The position numbers and the translations under genes were made by a program. A model generated the notes under the pieces. The model saw only the letters and a list, made by a program, of their open reading frames with translations. It was not told where the DNA came from and did not search any database. From Pelomonas sp. BJYL3 (GTDB lineage: Bacteria; Pseudomonadota; Gammaproteobacteria; Burkholderiales; Burkholderiaceae_C), in assembly GCF_027257975.1 (NCBI RefSeq), contig NZ_JANZKX010000008.1, positions 1 through 64,000 of the forward strand: DNA of 64,000 nucleotides, in the 5' to 3' direction. This document shows, piece after piece, positions 1 through 7,860 of this stretch (position 1 is its first letter; every line of letters begins with the position of its first letter).

Positions 1-84
1 ATGGGGCCGCTGGGCCACGTCCCGCCTGCCGAGTTCGAAGCCAATTACCATCGTCAACGCGCTGGTCAGGCCGCGAACGTCTGA
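1..84 (+). CDS. IS3-family transposase OrfB, C-terminal 27 residues (partial)
   Basis: The open frame running in from the left edge ends at TGA 82-84. Its final residues include PPAEFEANYHRQ, which resembles the conserved tail of IS3-family DDE transposases (P-x-E-F-E-x-x-Y). The catalytic DDE core lies outside the window, so activity cannot be judged. The methionine at base 1 is an internal codon and not the start. The family call rests on this tail plus the IS3-like terminus 39 bases downstream. Confidence 0.65.
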   Translation: MGPLGHVPPAEFEANYHRQRAGQAANV

Positions 85-123
85 CTTAAACCAACTAGCC
101 TCCGCGGAAGCCGGGGCGATTCA
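1..123 (+). mobile_element. Right end of an IS3-family insertion sequence (partial)
   Basis: The window opens inside an insertion sequence. Bases 1-84 encode the last residues of an IS3-type transposase, and the element then runs on to a terminus reading GGGGCGATTCA and ending at 123. Read inward, this end starts TGAATCGCCCCGG, like the TGAACCGCCCC termini common in IS3 relatives. The boundary is placed at 123 because the flanking lipase-like fragment matches its paralogue at 1369-2160 up to base 124 and diverges exactly there. The left end and target-site duplication lie outside the window. Confidence 0.75.
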
Positions 124-531
124 CACCTCCAGATCGTTCGTCGCGACGTTGTCGCGGGCGTAGTCCTCCAGGAACTCGGTAGACCTAAAGCTGACGACGT
201 ATTGCCCCGCCTTCAACCCCCGTATCGGATCATCTGTAGTGCCCTTCCACTTGAACAATGTGGCGCTGAAGCCCGTTGCGGTATTGGGCTGGTGGGAGAC
301 GACTTCCCACTCCGCAGCGAACTGTTTCGCTTGCTCGGTGGTCATCCTGCTGGAGTGCAGATTGCCCTCATTCAGCATCACCCCGTCAAGAGTCACCGAT
401 ACTGCGCCAGACCCTGGCCGTGCAGCAGGGTCTCCTCTGTCGGTGTCCCCCAAGAAAGCCTCTGCTGCAATCTGAAGCAAGGTATACGTCTCAAGAACCT
501 GCGGTGACGTCGGATTTATTTCTACGGTCAT
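121..531 (-). pseudogene. Lipase-like protein, second copy, truncated by the IS element
   Basis: This is the 5' part (135 codons) of a paralogue of the gene at 1369-2160. The two align from the first residue through the shared NDLEV. In the paralogue the frame continues with KTLGW; here the next codon is TGA supplied by the IS terminus (121-123). The segment carrying the GYSLG nucleophile motif is missing, so no lipase activity is expected. The start lies 2 bases after the stop of the lipoprotein gene 534-1379, the same spacing as in the other copy. It may still be translated as a 136-residue stub. Confidence 0.8.
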
Positions 532-533
532 GT

Positions 534-1379
534 CTATTCCCCCTGTTTTGCTTTGATTACTTCATCAATGAACTTACGACTGACATCGGCTTTCTCACCA
601 GCTTGATGCGGACACATCTGGTCTCCGCCTCCGGAATTGGCATGCTGCCAAGGCCATCGTCCAGTGGTGCTCGCGCCAAAACCCGGGTCCCATACATAGC
701 GAGTCAACTCTGCAAGCACGTTCCCCGTCTGCTTATCGACGACCTTGAGCCTAGTGCCTGCAACCCACAGAGCCCGGTCCGCAGGCTCCACCAAGTCTTC
801 ATAGTCAAGTGCATAGCGGGTAGCGGTGCGGTCAACTGGCTTGCAGTGATGTTGACCATCCACCCAGTTCGGGTGCTGCCGCGACCAATCAGGCGTGCAG
901 CGGAAGCGTTGCCCGTTGGTGGAGTCCACGTATTCGACAAATGAATAGCCCCTCTTCGCTGGGAAGTGCTTGAACAGCTCTTCCGCTGCCGGTGGGCCCA
1001 GCGCACCTCGTCGGCCTGAATCGGCTGGATTCACAAACTCGCTCATGAGGAACTGCTTGATGTAGTCATCGCCACGGTGCTCCCGCGCCATCGCAGCCTC
1101 AGGGTACATCGGGTCAAAGTACTCCTTGCCCCCCCAGGGAATCGGCTGCCGGATCTTGGCAAGCTCAATCCCCTCCACATCCTTCACCGTCCGCTTCACC
1201 ACCACCCCGGCTGTCTTGCATCGCTCTTCAAAGAGGGCCTTGGCCTTGGCGTACTTTTCCTTGTAGGCGGCCTCCCGGGCCTGGGCTTCCTTGTCTTCCA
1301 CCGGTTTGCCGCAGGCGCCAAGGGCCAGCATTGCCGCAGCGGACAGCAACATCCATTTCATTTTTGAGTTAGGCTGCAT
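534..1379 (-). CDS. Putative lipoprotein, copy B of a duplicated cassette
   Basis: A 281-residue protein of unrecognised family. It begins with a lipoprotein signal ending in a lipobox (LALGAC|GKP), so it is probably anchored to a membrane on the periplasmic side. The start at 1379 was chosen because AGGAG lies 7 bases upstream; it overlaps the end of the preceding lipase-like gene by 11 bases. The mature region begins with a charged helix rich in K, E and A, and later carries CTPDW and a Cys/His-containing GQHHCKP motif. It is a near copy of 2163-3056: 168 bases (1086-1253) are identical, yet the signal peptides differ completely. Pairing with a lipase-like gene suggests a partner or protector role, which is inference only. 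Confidence 0.75.
   Translation of the reverse strand: MQPNSKMKWMLLSAAAMLALGACGKPVEDKEAQAREAAYKEKYAKAKALFEERCKTAGVVVKRTVKDVEGIELAKIRQPIPWGGKEYFDPMYPEAAMAREHRGDDYIKQFLMSEFVNPADSGRRGALGPPAAEELFKHFPAKRGYSFVEYVDSTNGQRFRCTPDWSRQHPNWVDGQHHCKPVDRTATRYALDYEDLVEPADRALWVAGTRLKVVDKQTGNVLAELTRYVWDPGFGASTTGRWPWQHANSGGGDQMCPHQAGEKADVSRKFIDEVIKAKQGE
1086..1253. repeat. 168-bp identical block shared with 2715-2882
   Basis: By eye, bases 1086-1253 match 2715-2882 without a difference (offset 1629), while both flanks are diverged. The block lies in the 5' third of the two lipoprotein genes. It indicates recent duplication followed by uneven divergence, or gene conversion between the copies. Confidence 0.85.
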
Positions 1380-2160
1380 GCAAATGCTCCTGTTCGTTGG
1401 CAGCAAGATTCCAGGCGGGCGTGCGGTTGAAAAGCACCTGGCTGCTGGTTATGAGGGTCCGCGTGGCAGGGTCAGAAAATGCCCCTCGATTGGCGCCATC
1501 CGCCTTGTTGCTCCGGAAGGCCTGAATCACCGAATTCAGCGAATTTCCATCCTTGAGTGACCCCACCCCGGCACCGTTGAAGGTGAAGACCTTGTCGATA
1601 CTGTCGGGGCCGTACATCTCATAGAAGGAAGTAGCCAGATGCCCCCCCAGGCTGTAGCCCGTTACCGCCACCTTTGAAGTACCGACTTCCCCCTTGACGG
1701 AATCCCACCAGGTTTTCATGTCGGAGATCTGTCCAATGGCCCAGCCCAGGGTCTTCACCTCAAGGTCGTTCGTTGCGGCGCAGTCGCGGGCGTAGTCTTC
1801 AATGAACTCCGTGGAGCGGAAGGAGACGACGAACTGCCCTGCCTGGAGACCTCGAACTGGGTCCGTCTCACCCATATATTGAAACAGCGTGCCGCTGAAA
1901 CCAGTGGCGGTATTGGGCTGATGGGAAACAACTTTCCATTCCAAGGCGAACTGTTTCGCTTGCTCGGTGGTCATCTTGCTGGAGTGCAGATTACCCTTCA
2001 TCAGCATCTCTTCACCGAGAGTCACCGGGATTGCGCCGGAGCCGGGCCGTGCGGCTGGGTCTTCTCTCTTTGTAGACCCCAAGAAGGTCTCTGCGGCAAT
2101 TTGCAACAAGGTATACGTCTCAATAGCCTGTGGAGACGTCGGGTTTGCTTCTGCCGTCAT
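1369..2160 (-). CDS. Lipase-like alpha/beta hydrolase, copy A
   Basis: A 263-residue protein with the alpha/beta-hydrolase nucleophile elbow GYSLGGH (Ser170), preceded by a beta strand (KVAVT), as in class-3-type lipases. It has no signal peptide. The C-terminus stops about 95 residues after the nucleophile, short for a complete catalytic fold, and its last nine residues are read through the ribosome-binding site and start of the next gene. It may therefore be a truncated form of a longer protein cut at the duplication junction. It lies 2 bases after the lipoprotein gene 2163-3056 and is surely co-transcribed with it. A phospholipase or esterase role is plausible; the substrate is unknown. 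Confidence 0.65.
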   Translation of the reverse strand: MTAEANPTSPQAIETYTLLQIAAETFLGSTKREDPAARPGSGAIPVTLGEEMLMKGNLHSSKMTTEQAKQFALEWKVVSHQPNTATGFSGTLFQYMGETDPVRGLQAGQFVVSFRSTEFIEDYARDCAATNDLEVKTLGWAIGQISDMKTWWDSVKGEVGTSKVAVTGYSLGGHLATSFYEMYGPDSIDKVFTFNGAGVGSLKDGNSLNSVIQAFRSNKADGANRGAFSDPATRTLITSSQVLFNRTPAWNLAANEQEHLHAA

Positions 2161-2162
2161 AT

Positions 2163-3056
2163 CTATTCTCCCTGTTTTGCTTGGATTACTTCGTCTACAA
2201 ACTTACGACTAACGTCATCTCTTTCGCCAGGCCGACTTGGACAGACCTGGCTACGGCCACCGGCATTTGCGTGTTCCCAAGGCCATCTTCCCGTGGAGCT
2301 TGCACCAAAACCCGCTTCCCATACATAGCGGGTTAATTCAGCGATAACGTTCCCCGACTGTTTATCGACGGCCTTGATCCTGGTACCTGAGATCCATAGC
2401 GCCCGGTCAGCAGGCTCCACCAAGTCTTCATAGTCAAGTGCATAGCGAGTAGCGGTGCGGTCAACTGGCTTGCAGTGATGTTGACCATCCACCCAATTCG
2501 GGTGCCGCCGCGACCAGTCAGGCGTGCAGCGGAAGCGTTGGCCATTGGTAGGGTCCACATATTCGACAAATGAATAGCCATTTTTCACTGTGAAGCGCTT
2601 GAACAGCTCTTCCGCTGCAGGTGGACCCAGTGCACCTCGTTGGCCTGAATCGGCTGGATTCACAAATTCGCTCATGAGGAACTGCTTGATGTAGTCATCA
2701 CCGCGATGCTCCCCCGCCATCGCAGCCTCAGGGTACATCGGGTCAAAGTACTCCTTGCCCCCCCAGGGAATCGGCTGCCGGATCTTGGCAAGCTCAATCC
2801 CCTCCACATCCTTCACCGTCCGCTTCACCACCACCCCGGCTGTCTTGCATCGCTCTTCAAAGAGGGCCTTGGCCTTGGCGTATTTCTCCTTGTAGGCAGC
2901 CTCCCGGGCCTGGGCTTCCTTGTCTTCAGCGGGCTTGCCGCAGGCGCTGAGGGCCAGCGAGAGGGCGAGCAAGGCCCAGCAGCCAGGAATGCGGAGCCGA
3001 GTAGACGGAACGCTAGACCGGTTCCTGGGAGCGCATGAATTTCTTGCTAGCGGCAT
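2163..3056 (-). CDS. Putative lipoprotein, copy A of a duplicated cassette
   Basis: A 297-residue protein, nearly identical over its mature part to 534-1379. The signal sequence is unrelated to copy B's: about 25 hydrophilic, Arg-rich residues, then CWALLALSLALSAC with the lipobox Cys before GKP. GAGGG lies just upstream of the ATG at 3056, supporting that start although the n-region is long. The mature protein shares the KYAKAKALFEERCKTAG segment and the GQHHCKP motif with copy B. It is the first gene of the cassette, so a promoter should lie in 3057-3130. The family is not recognised. Confidence 0.75.
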   Translation of the reverse strand: MPLARNSCAPRNRSSVPSTRLRIPGCWALLALSLALSACGKPAEDKEAQAREAAYKEKYAKAKALFEERCKTAGVVVKRTVKDVEGIELAKIRQPIPWGGKEYFDPMYPEAAMAGEHRGDDYIKQFLMSEFVNPADSGQRGALGPPAAEELFKRFTVKNGYSFVEYVDPTNGQRFRCTPDWSRRHPNWVDGQHHCKPVDRTATRYALDYEDLVEPADRALWISGTRIKAVDKQSGNVIAELTRYVWEAGFGASSTGRWPWEHANAGGRSQVCPSRPGERDDVSRKFVDEVIQAKQGE

Positions 3057-3833
3057 GCACCCTCGATGTGGTCAGATCCATGGAAGGTGGGGACTACGTT
3101 TCTGACGACGCGCCCCTGCCCTCGCGCCCTCAAGTGCTTCTTGAAAGCACCGATGCCACGTTGCTGGGGGAGCTCTTCGCAGATGCCGGCTGGCGCGCGA
3201 GCCCGGATCCGCCGATGGCGCCCATTCAAGGCCGCGGCACCTGGCGCGGACTCGGCGAGCCTGGTGAAGGCCAATCCGCGTTCCAGGGATCCGAAGAGGG
3301 CATTGCTGTGCTGCACCTGCATTGGCTTCGCATCCACGGCGTGAATCGGGAGCGAGCGCCTGGCACCCACATCGATCCGGCGCCTGGTCTGAGGACCCAC
3401 CGCGGCACGGCACGGGGCGGCCAGCCTCCCGGAGGGCCGCCCCACATTCGCCTGGTCTGGCGGCTGCTCAGCCTTGATCGGATGCCCCTCGGTGCAAGCC
3501 CACACGCCATCGGTGCGAGCCGTGTTCTTCTGGTCCATTCACCCTCAGCCTCTGCCCCCAAGTCCGGTGGGCACTCTTTTGGCTGATTATTCAAGCATTT
3601 GCGACTCGCAGCCGCCTCCCCAAAATGGGTGAATAGGCCCAGGCGTATCCGGCCCCAGAAATTCGCGCGGGGACATCGGGCAAGGACTCGGGCGCCGCCC
3701 GGTCGACCGGTGGCGGCGGCCCGGCGGGCTCAGGTGTCCCGGCTCACGTGATTCAGGTCAATCAGCAGGCCGGGAGCAAGCCCGAAGGGGAAGTGCTGTA
3801 TCAGGTGGAGGCGAGGAGCGGAAAGGCTCGCCC
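3057..3833. other. 777-bp stretch without a recognisable gene
   Basis: Several overlapping open frames exist on both strands (the longest are 3035-3586 on plus and 3047-3538 on minus), but none shows a known motif, a clear ribosome-binding site or the strong G/C third-position bias of neighbouring genes. An imperfect GC-rich inverted repeat centred on GGTCGACC lies near 3693-3716 with no T-tract. The stretch may be the remnant of a decayed gene, in keeping with the IS-disturbed region to its left. The promoter of the lipoprotein/lipase cassette should lie at its left edge. Confidence 0.5.
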
Positions 3834-4964
3834 TCAGCGATGGAACAGCAGTGCATAGCCCATGGCCGCCGTCACGAGCAAGGCCGGCACGGCGTACAGA
3901 TGGAAGGCGATCCAGGCCCGGCGGTCGCCGCTCATGCGCAAGGCGATGAGATTGGCCAGGGACCCCACCATCCATCCGAAGCCTCCGACATTGACACCAT
4001 ACAGCAGCACGCCCCAGTCCTTCGAGAACTCCGCGAGCGCGATGGCGGCCGGCACGTTGCTGAGCAGCTGGCTGGCGCCAATGCCCGCCAGGTACAGATG
4101 CACGGGGTCCTGAAGGCCCAGGCTCAGCATCAGCTGCTTCACGACGTCCAGTCCGGACAGCAGGCGCAGGTCGATGAACATCAGCGCGAACACCAGCAGC
4201 AGCCCCCAGTCCAGATCCGCCAGGACCCGTGGACGCAAGACGGCGAACATCAGCAGCAGGCCCAGGGACGCCCATCCGGCCAGATGGAGGTCCGTTGCGA
4301 TCAGGAAGGGAACGTACAGCAGCAGCGAGACGCTCAGCAGCGCGCGGTCGAGCGGGCGCGCCTCGTGGTCCTGGATCTCGAACGAGCGCGTTCCGAAAGC
4401 GAAGGCCGTGAGCACCAGGAGTGCCCCGAGCATGGCCGCCACCAGTGGCAGCTGGTGCCAGACGAAGTCCCCGAAGCTCATCCGGGACATCTGCCAGAGG
4501 AAGATGTTCTGCGGGTTGCCGATGGGCGTCAGCGTCGACCCGACATTGACCGCCAGCGCCTCGAAGACGATGAGCTTCGTGGACGGCATGCCGGTGAGCT
4601 TGCTGATGCTCAGCGTCAAGGGCACGACGACGAACAGCGCGACATCGTTGGTCAGCACGGTGGACAGCAGCGCCGCCACCAGGACCAGGCACAGCGCCGC
4701 GGCCCGCTCGGTCCTCATCCACTCGATCAGCGTGCGACCCAGGCGGTGCAGTGCCCCACTCAGCTCCAGGCCCTTGGTGAGCAGCAGGAGTCCGGTCATC
4801 GCGGCCAGGGTCGGCCAGTCCACCAGTGAGGGATAGCGGGCGATGCGATCCGGCCCGAAGACACTGAAGAGGAACAACGCACCCAGCAGGACCAGGAAGA
4901 ACTGGTCCCGCCTCAATCCTTGCGCAACGCGAACGAAGGCCGCCTTCACAGGATGCACGGGCAC
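3834..4964 (-). CDS. SLC13/ArsB/NhaD-type membrane transporter
   Basis: A 376-residue protein with about ten membrane segments, resembling the ion-transporter superfamily that includes ArsB, NhaD and dicarboxylate carriers. The two pseudo-symmetric signature regions are visible as LTNDVALFVVVPL and later LLSNVPAAIAL, with STLTPIGNPQN between. Such proteins move anions or Na+/H+ across the inner membrane; the substrate cannot be told from sequence. The start is uncertain. A GTG at 5015 would overlap folK by 37 bases and add 17 Arg-rich residues. The GTG at 4964, 15 bases after the folK stop and preceded by GGGAAG, is preferred. Confidence 0.75.
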   Translation of the reverse strand: MPVHPVKAAFVRVAQGLRRDQFFLVLLGALFLFSVFGPDRIARYPSLVDWPTLAAMTGLLLLTKGLELSGALHRLGRTLIEWMRTERAAALCLVLVAALLSTVLTNDVALFVVVPLTLSISKLTGMPSTKLIVFEALAVNVGSTLTPIGNPQNIFLWQMSRMSFGDFVWHQLPLVAAMLGALLVLTAFAFGTRSFEIQDHEARPLDRALLSVSLLLYVPFLIATDLHLAGWASLGLLLMFAVLRPRVLADLDWGLLLVFALMFIDLRLLSGLDVVKQLMLSLGLQDPVHLYLAGIGASQLLSNVPAAIALAEFSKDWGVLLYGVNVGGFGWMVGSLANLIALRMSGDRRAWIAFHLYAVPALLVTAAMGYALLFHR

Positions 4965-4978
4965 CTGACTTCCCGGGC

Positions 4979-5491
4979 TCAAGGCGGCGTGTTCCCGCCC
5001 CCGGCGGCGGGCCACAGGGCCCCGTCAGGATGCAGGCGCTGGTCGGCCACCCCCGGCAGCTGCGCCGCGAGAGGGCCGATGCCGGGCAGCGACAGCCCGG
5101 GCGCCAGCTCCAGCAGGGGGTGCAGCACGAAGGCGCGCTGGTGCAGGCGCGGATGCGGCAGGCTCAGGCGGGCATCGGACCAGACCTGACCCTCCATGAG
5201 CAGCAGGTCCAGGTCCAGGGTGCGCGGCGCATGGCGGTAGGGGCGCTCGCGACCGTGGGCCTGCTCGATGGCCTGCAGGGCGTCCAGCAGTTCCAGAGGC
5301 GCCAGCGCCGTCTCCAGGCAGGCGACGGCATTGAGGAAGTCAGGGCCGCCAGCGTCGACCGGCGCGCTGCGCCAGCCCGAGGACACGGCCAGCAGCCGCG
5401 ACTGCGGCAGGCCGTCGAGGGCCTGCAGGGCGGCACGCAGGGTGGCCGCCAGGTCGCCGAGGTTGGCGCCGAGCCCGATGTAGGCCTTCAC
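4979..5491 (-). CDS. folK: 2-amino-4-hydroxy-6-hydroxymethyldihydropteridine pyrophosphokinase
   Basis: HPPK transfers pyrophosphate from ATP to hydroxymethyldihydropterin in folate synthesis. The 170-residue length is normal. Family features are the N-terminal YIGLGANLGD, the pterin-binding stretch ending in GPDFLNAV, and the signature PRTLDLDLLL with the Mg2+-binding DxD. A later PHPRLHQRAFVLHPL motif is also typical. The gene follows pcnB by 24 bases on the same strand, the usual betaproteobacterial arrangement. Confidence 0.95.
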   Translation of the reverse strand: MKAYIGLGANLGDLAATLRAALQALDGLPQSRLLAVSSGWRSAPVDAGGPDFLNAVACLETALAPLELLDALQAIEQAHGRERPYRHAPRTLDLDLLLMEGQVWSDARLSLPHPRLHQRAFVLHPLLELAPGLSLPGIGPLAAQLPGVADQRLHPDGALWPAAGGGNTPP

Positions 5492-5515
5492 GCGGGATCC
5501 CGTGGACGAAGAGGC

Positions 5516-7195
5516 TCAGCCGGCATCCGCGGGGACGGCACCGCCAGCACCGCCACCGCCACCGCCACCGCCACCGCTGCGCGGCTTGCGACGCCGGCGG
5601 CGCTTGCGTGCGGGGGCCGAGGCGCCCTCGCCTGCCTCGCCGGCCTCGTCCGGGCCGTCACTGGCGTCGGCGCCGTCGTCGGCCTCGTCGTCAGCGGATG
5701 CCCGGGCCGGAGCGCCGGTGCGGGCTTCACCGCTGACGGCACCCTTGGCCACCTGGCGCACGCGACCGCCGCCGCTCTTGCGCTGCTGGCGCTCGCTCTC
5801 GCGGGCCTGCTCGACCAGGGCGCGGCGCTCTTCGTCGCTGCCCAGGGCGAAGTCTTCCCACCAGTCGACCAGGGCCATGTCCAGGTCACCCACCTCGGCG
5901 CGCAGCAGCAGGAAGTCGAAGCCGGCGCGGTAGCGCGGCTGCTCGACCAGGCTGTAGGGGCCGTTGCCGCTGCGGCGCTCGAAGCGCGGCTGCATCATCC
6001 AGATCTCGCGCATGTCGGCGGCCAGCTTGCCGCGGCCGGAGATGTCACCGATGCGGGCGTCGAAGACCAGATCGATGGCCTGCTGCAGCGCGGGCACGGC
6101 CGGCTCGCCACCGTCACGCAGACGCTGCCAGCGGCCCTGCACCTCGTGCCACAGCATGCAGGCCAGCATGAAGCTGGGGGCCACGCTGCGGCCCTCGGCC
6201 ACGCGGCGGTCGGTGTCTTCCAGGGCGCGGCGCACGAACTGGCCGCGGGCCTCGTCCGGCAAGGCGCCCTTCTCGTCCAGCACCGCGTCCAGGATGGAGA
6301 ACACCCCGCGGCCCAGGCCCTGCTTGCGCAGTTCGTCCAGGCTGGCCAGGGCGTGGCCGGTCTGCAGCAGCTTGATCATCTCGTCAAACATGCGCGAGAT
6401 GGGCACGTTCTGCAGCAGCGGGATCATGGCCTTGACCGGCACGCGGGTCTTGGGCTCCAGCTCGAAGCCCAGCTTGGCGGCGAAGCGCACGGCGCGCAGG
6501 ATGCGGACCGGGTCCTCGCGGTAGCGGGTTTCGGGGTCGCCGATCATGCGCAGCACGCGCTTCTTCACGTCGGCAAAGCCGCCGTGGTAGTCGACCACCA
6601 GCTCGCGCTGGGGGTCGTAGTACAGGGCGTTGATGGTGAAGTCGCGCCGGGCGGCATCCTCGATCTGGGGTCCCCAGACGTTGTCGCGCAGCACGCGGCC
6701 GCTGGCATCGACCACATGGCTCTTGCCGGCCAGCTCGTCCTTGGAGGTCTTCTCGTTGCCGCTGACCTGCTCGGCAGCCTCGTTGGCCAGCAGGGCACGG
6801 AAAGTGGAGACCTCGATCACTTCATGCTCGCGCCCGCGGCCGTAGACGACGTGAACGATGCGGAAGCGCCGGCCGATGATGAAGGCGCGGCGGAACAGGG
6901 CCTTGACCTGCTCGGGCGTGGCATTGGTGGCCACGTCGAAGTCCTTGGGGCGGCGGCCCAGCAGCAGGTCCCGCACGGCGCCGCCGACGATGTAGGCCTC
7001 GAAGCCGGCGTCGCTGAGCGTGCGCACCACCTTGACGGCGCGGTCGTCCAGCAGCTCGGGGTCGATGCCATGCTCGGCCACGCCGATCTCGAGCCGCTTG
7101 CCCAGCGCATGCGCCCCGGACGAGGCCTTGGCCTTGGGCTTGGCATCGGGTTTGCCGGGCTTGCCCAGCAGCTTGTCAATCAGGTTCTTGATCAT
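5516..7195 (-). CDS. pcnB: Poly(A) polymerase I
   Basis: PcnB adds 3' poly(A) tails that promote RNA decay. The 559-residue protein has the class II nucleotidyltransferase core: IVGGAVRDLLLG followed by the metal-binding DFD at residues 85-87, then RRDFTINALYYD and the RYREDPVRILRAVRF motif that separates these enzymes from CCA-adding relatives only weakly. Context (folK, hda) favours pcnB. The ATG at 7195 overlaps the upstream HAD stop as ATGA, which sets the start. The C-terminus is unusual: a low-complexity acidic stretch, then RKRRRRRKPR and a run of nine glycines encoded by hexamer repeats (about 5545-5577). Confidence 0.93.
   Translation of the reverse strand: MIKNLIDKLLGKPGKPDAKPKAKASSGAHALGKRLEIGVAEHGIDPELLDDRAVKVVRTLSDAGFEAYIVGGAVRDLLLGRRPKDFDVATNATPEQVKALFRRAFIIGRRFRIVHVVYGRGREHEVIEVSTFRALLANEAAEQVSGNEKTSKDELAGKSHVVDASGRVLRDNVWGPQIEDAARRDFTINALYYDPQRELVVDYHGGFADVKKRVLRMIGDPETRYREDPVRILRAVRFAAKLGFELEPKTRVPVKAMIPLLQNVPISRMFDEMIKLLQTGHALASLDELRKQGLGRGVFSILDAVLDEKGALPDEARGQFVRRALEDTDRRVAEGRSVAPSFMLACMLWHEVQGRWQRLRDGGEPAVPALQQAIDLVFDARIGDISGRGKLAADMREIWMMQPRFERRSGNGPYSLVEQPRYRAGFDFLLLRAEVGDLDMALVDWWEDFALGSDEERRALVEQARESERQQRKSGGGRVRQVAKGAVSGEARTGAPARASADDEADDGADASDGPDEAGEAGEGASAPARKRRRRRKPRSGGGGGGGGGAGGAVPADAG
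5545..5577. repeat. Hexamer tandem repeat in the 3' end of pcnB
   Basis: About five consecutive copies of a CCGCCA-type hexamer encode the glycine run at the PcnB C-terminus. The array is short enough to vary in copy number by slippage without a frameshift, since the unit is two codons. Confidence 0.7.
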
Positions 7196-7860
7196 GCAAA
7201 GAGATTCAGGATGGGCCAGCCCCGGGTCTGGGCAATCTGTGCCAGCGCTGCCGATGGGTTGGTCGCGATGGGATGGCTGACGCGCTCCATCAGGGGCAGG
7301 TCGTTCACCGAATCGCTGTAGAAATGCACTTGCTCGAAGTCCTTCAGTGCCCGCCCCTGCCCGGCCAGCCATTGCTCGACGCGCGTGATCTTGCCGGCCT
7401 GGAAGGACGGCACGCCACGGATGGCCCCGTTGTAGTGGCCGGTGGCGTCGCGCTCCAGTTGCACGGCGATCAGATCAGGCACGCCGAAGGCCTCGGCGAT
7501 GGGGGTGGTCACGAATTCGTTGGTGGCGGTCACGATGGCCACCAGGTCACCGCGCTCCTGGTGTTGGCGCACCAGGGCTCGCGCATTGTCGCGCATCATG
7601 GGCTGCATCACCTCGGCCATGAAACGCTGGCGCGCGGCCAGAGCCTCGTCCAGGGGACGCGAGCGCCACACCGAGGTCGCGAAGGCGATGTACTCGGGCA
7701 GGTTCAGCTCGCCAGCCTGGTACTGGGCGTAGAAGGCGTCGTTGCGGCGCAGCCATTCGCCACCGTCGGCCCAGCCGATCCGGACCATGAAGTCACCGAA
7801 GGCGTGGTCGGAATCACCCGGGATCAGGGTGCCGTCGAGGTCGAAGAGGGTGAGGTTCAT
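7192..7860 (-). CDS. HAD-superfamily phosphatase (SerB-like, subclass IB)
   Basis: A 222-residue cytoplasmic protein. HAD motif I is FDLDGTL with nucleophile Asp7 and acid/base Asp9. Motif II lies in the VTATN segment, the Lys motif at GKITRVE, and motif IV is SDSVNDLPL. The helical cap after motif I matches the IB subclass that includes phosphoserine phosphatase and similar broad phosphomonoesterases. The substrate is not determinable. It overlaps hda upstream and pcnB downstream by 4 bases each, indicating translational coupling. Confidence 0.88.
   Translation of the reverse strand: MNLTLFDLDGTLIPGDSDHAFGDFMVRIGWADGGEWLRRNDAFYAQYQAGELNLPEYIAFATSVWRSRPLDEALAARQRFMAEVMQPMMRDNARALVRQHQERGDLVAIVTATNEFVTTPIAEAFGVPDLIAVQLERDATGHYNGAIRGVPSFQAGKITRVEQWLAGQGRALKDFEQVHFYSDSVNDLPLMERVSHPIATNPSAALAQIAQTRGWPILNLFA

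Noticed and set aside
3035..3586. Possible gene on the plus strand in the empty stretch
   Set aside because: No motif, weak ribosome-binding site and mixed third-position bias. A competing frame on the other strand looks no better.
3693..3716. GC-rich inverted repeat as a terminator
   Set aside because: No T-tract follows on either strand and the stem has a bulge.
5030..7321. A 763-codon open frame on the plus strand opposite pcnB
   Set aside because: It is antisense to a clear pcnB, has no known motif or start signals, and such frames arise easily opposite high-GC genes.
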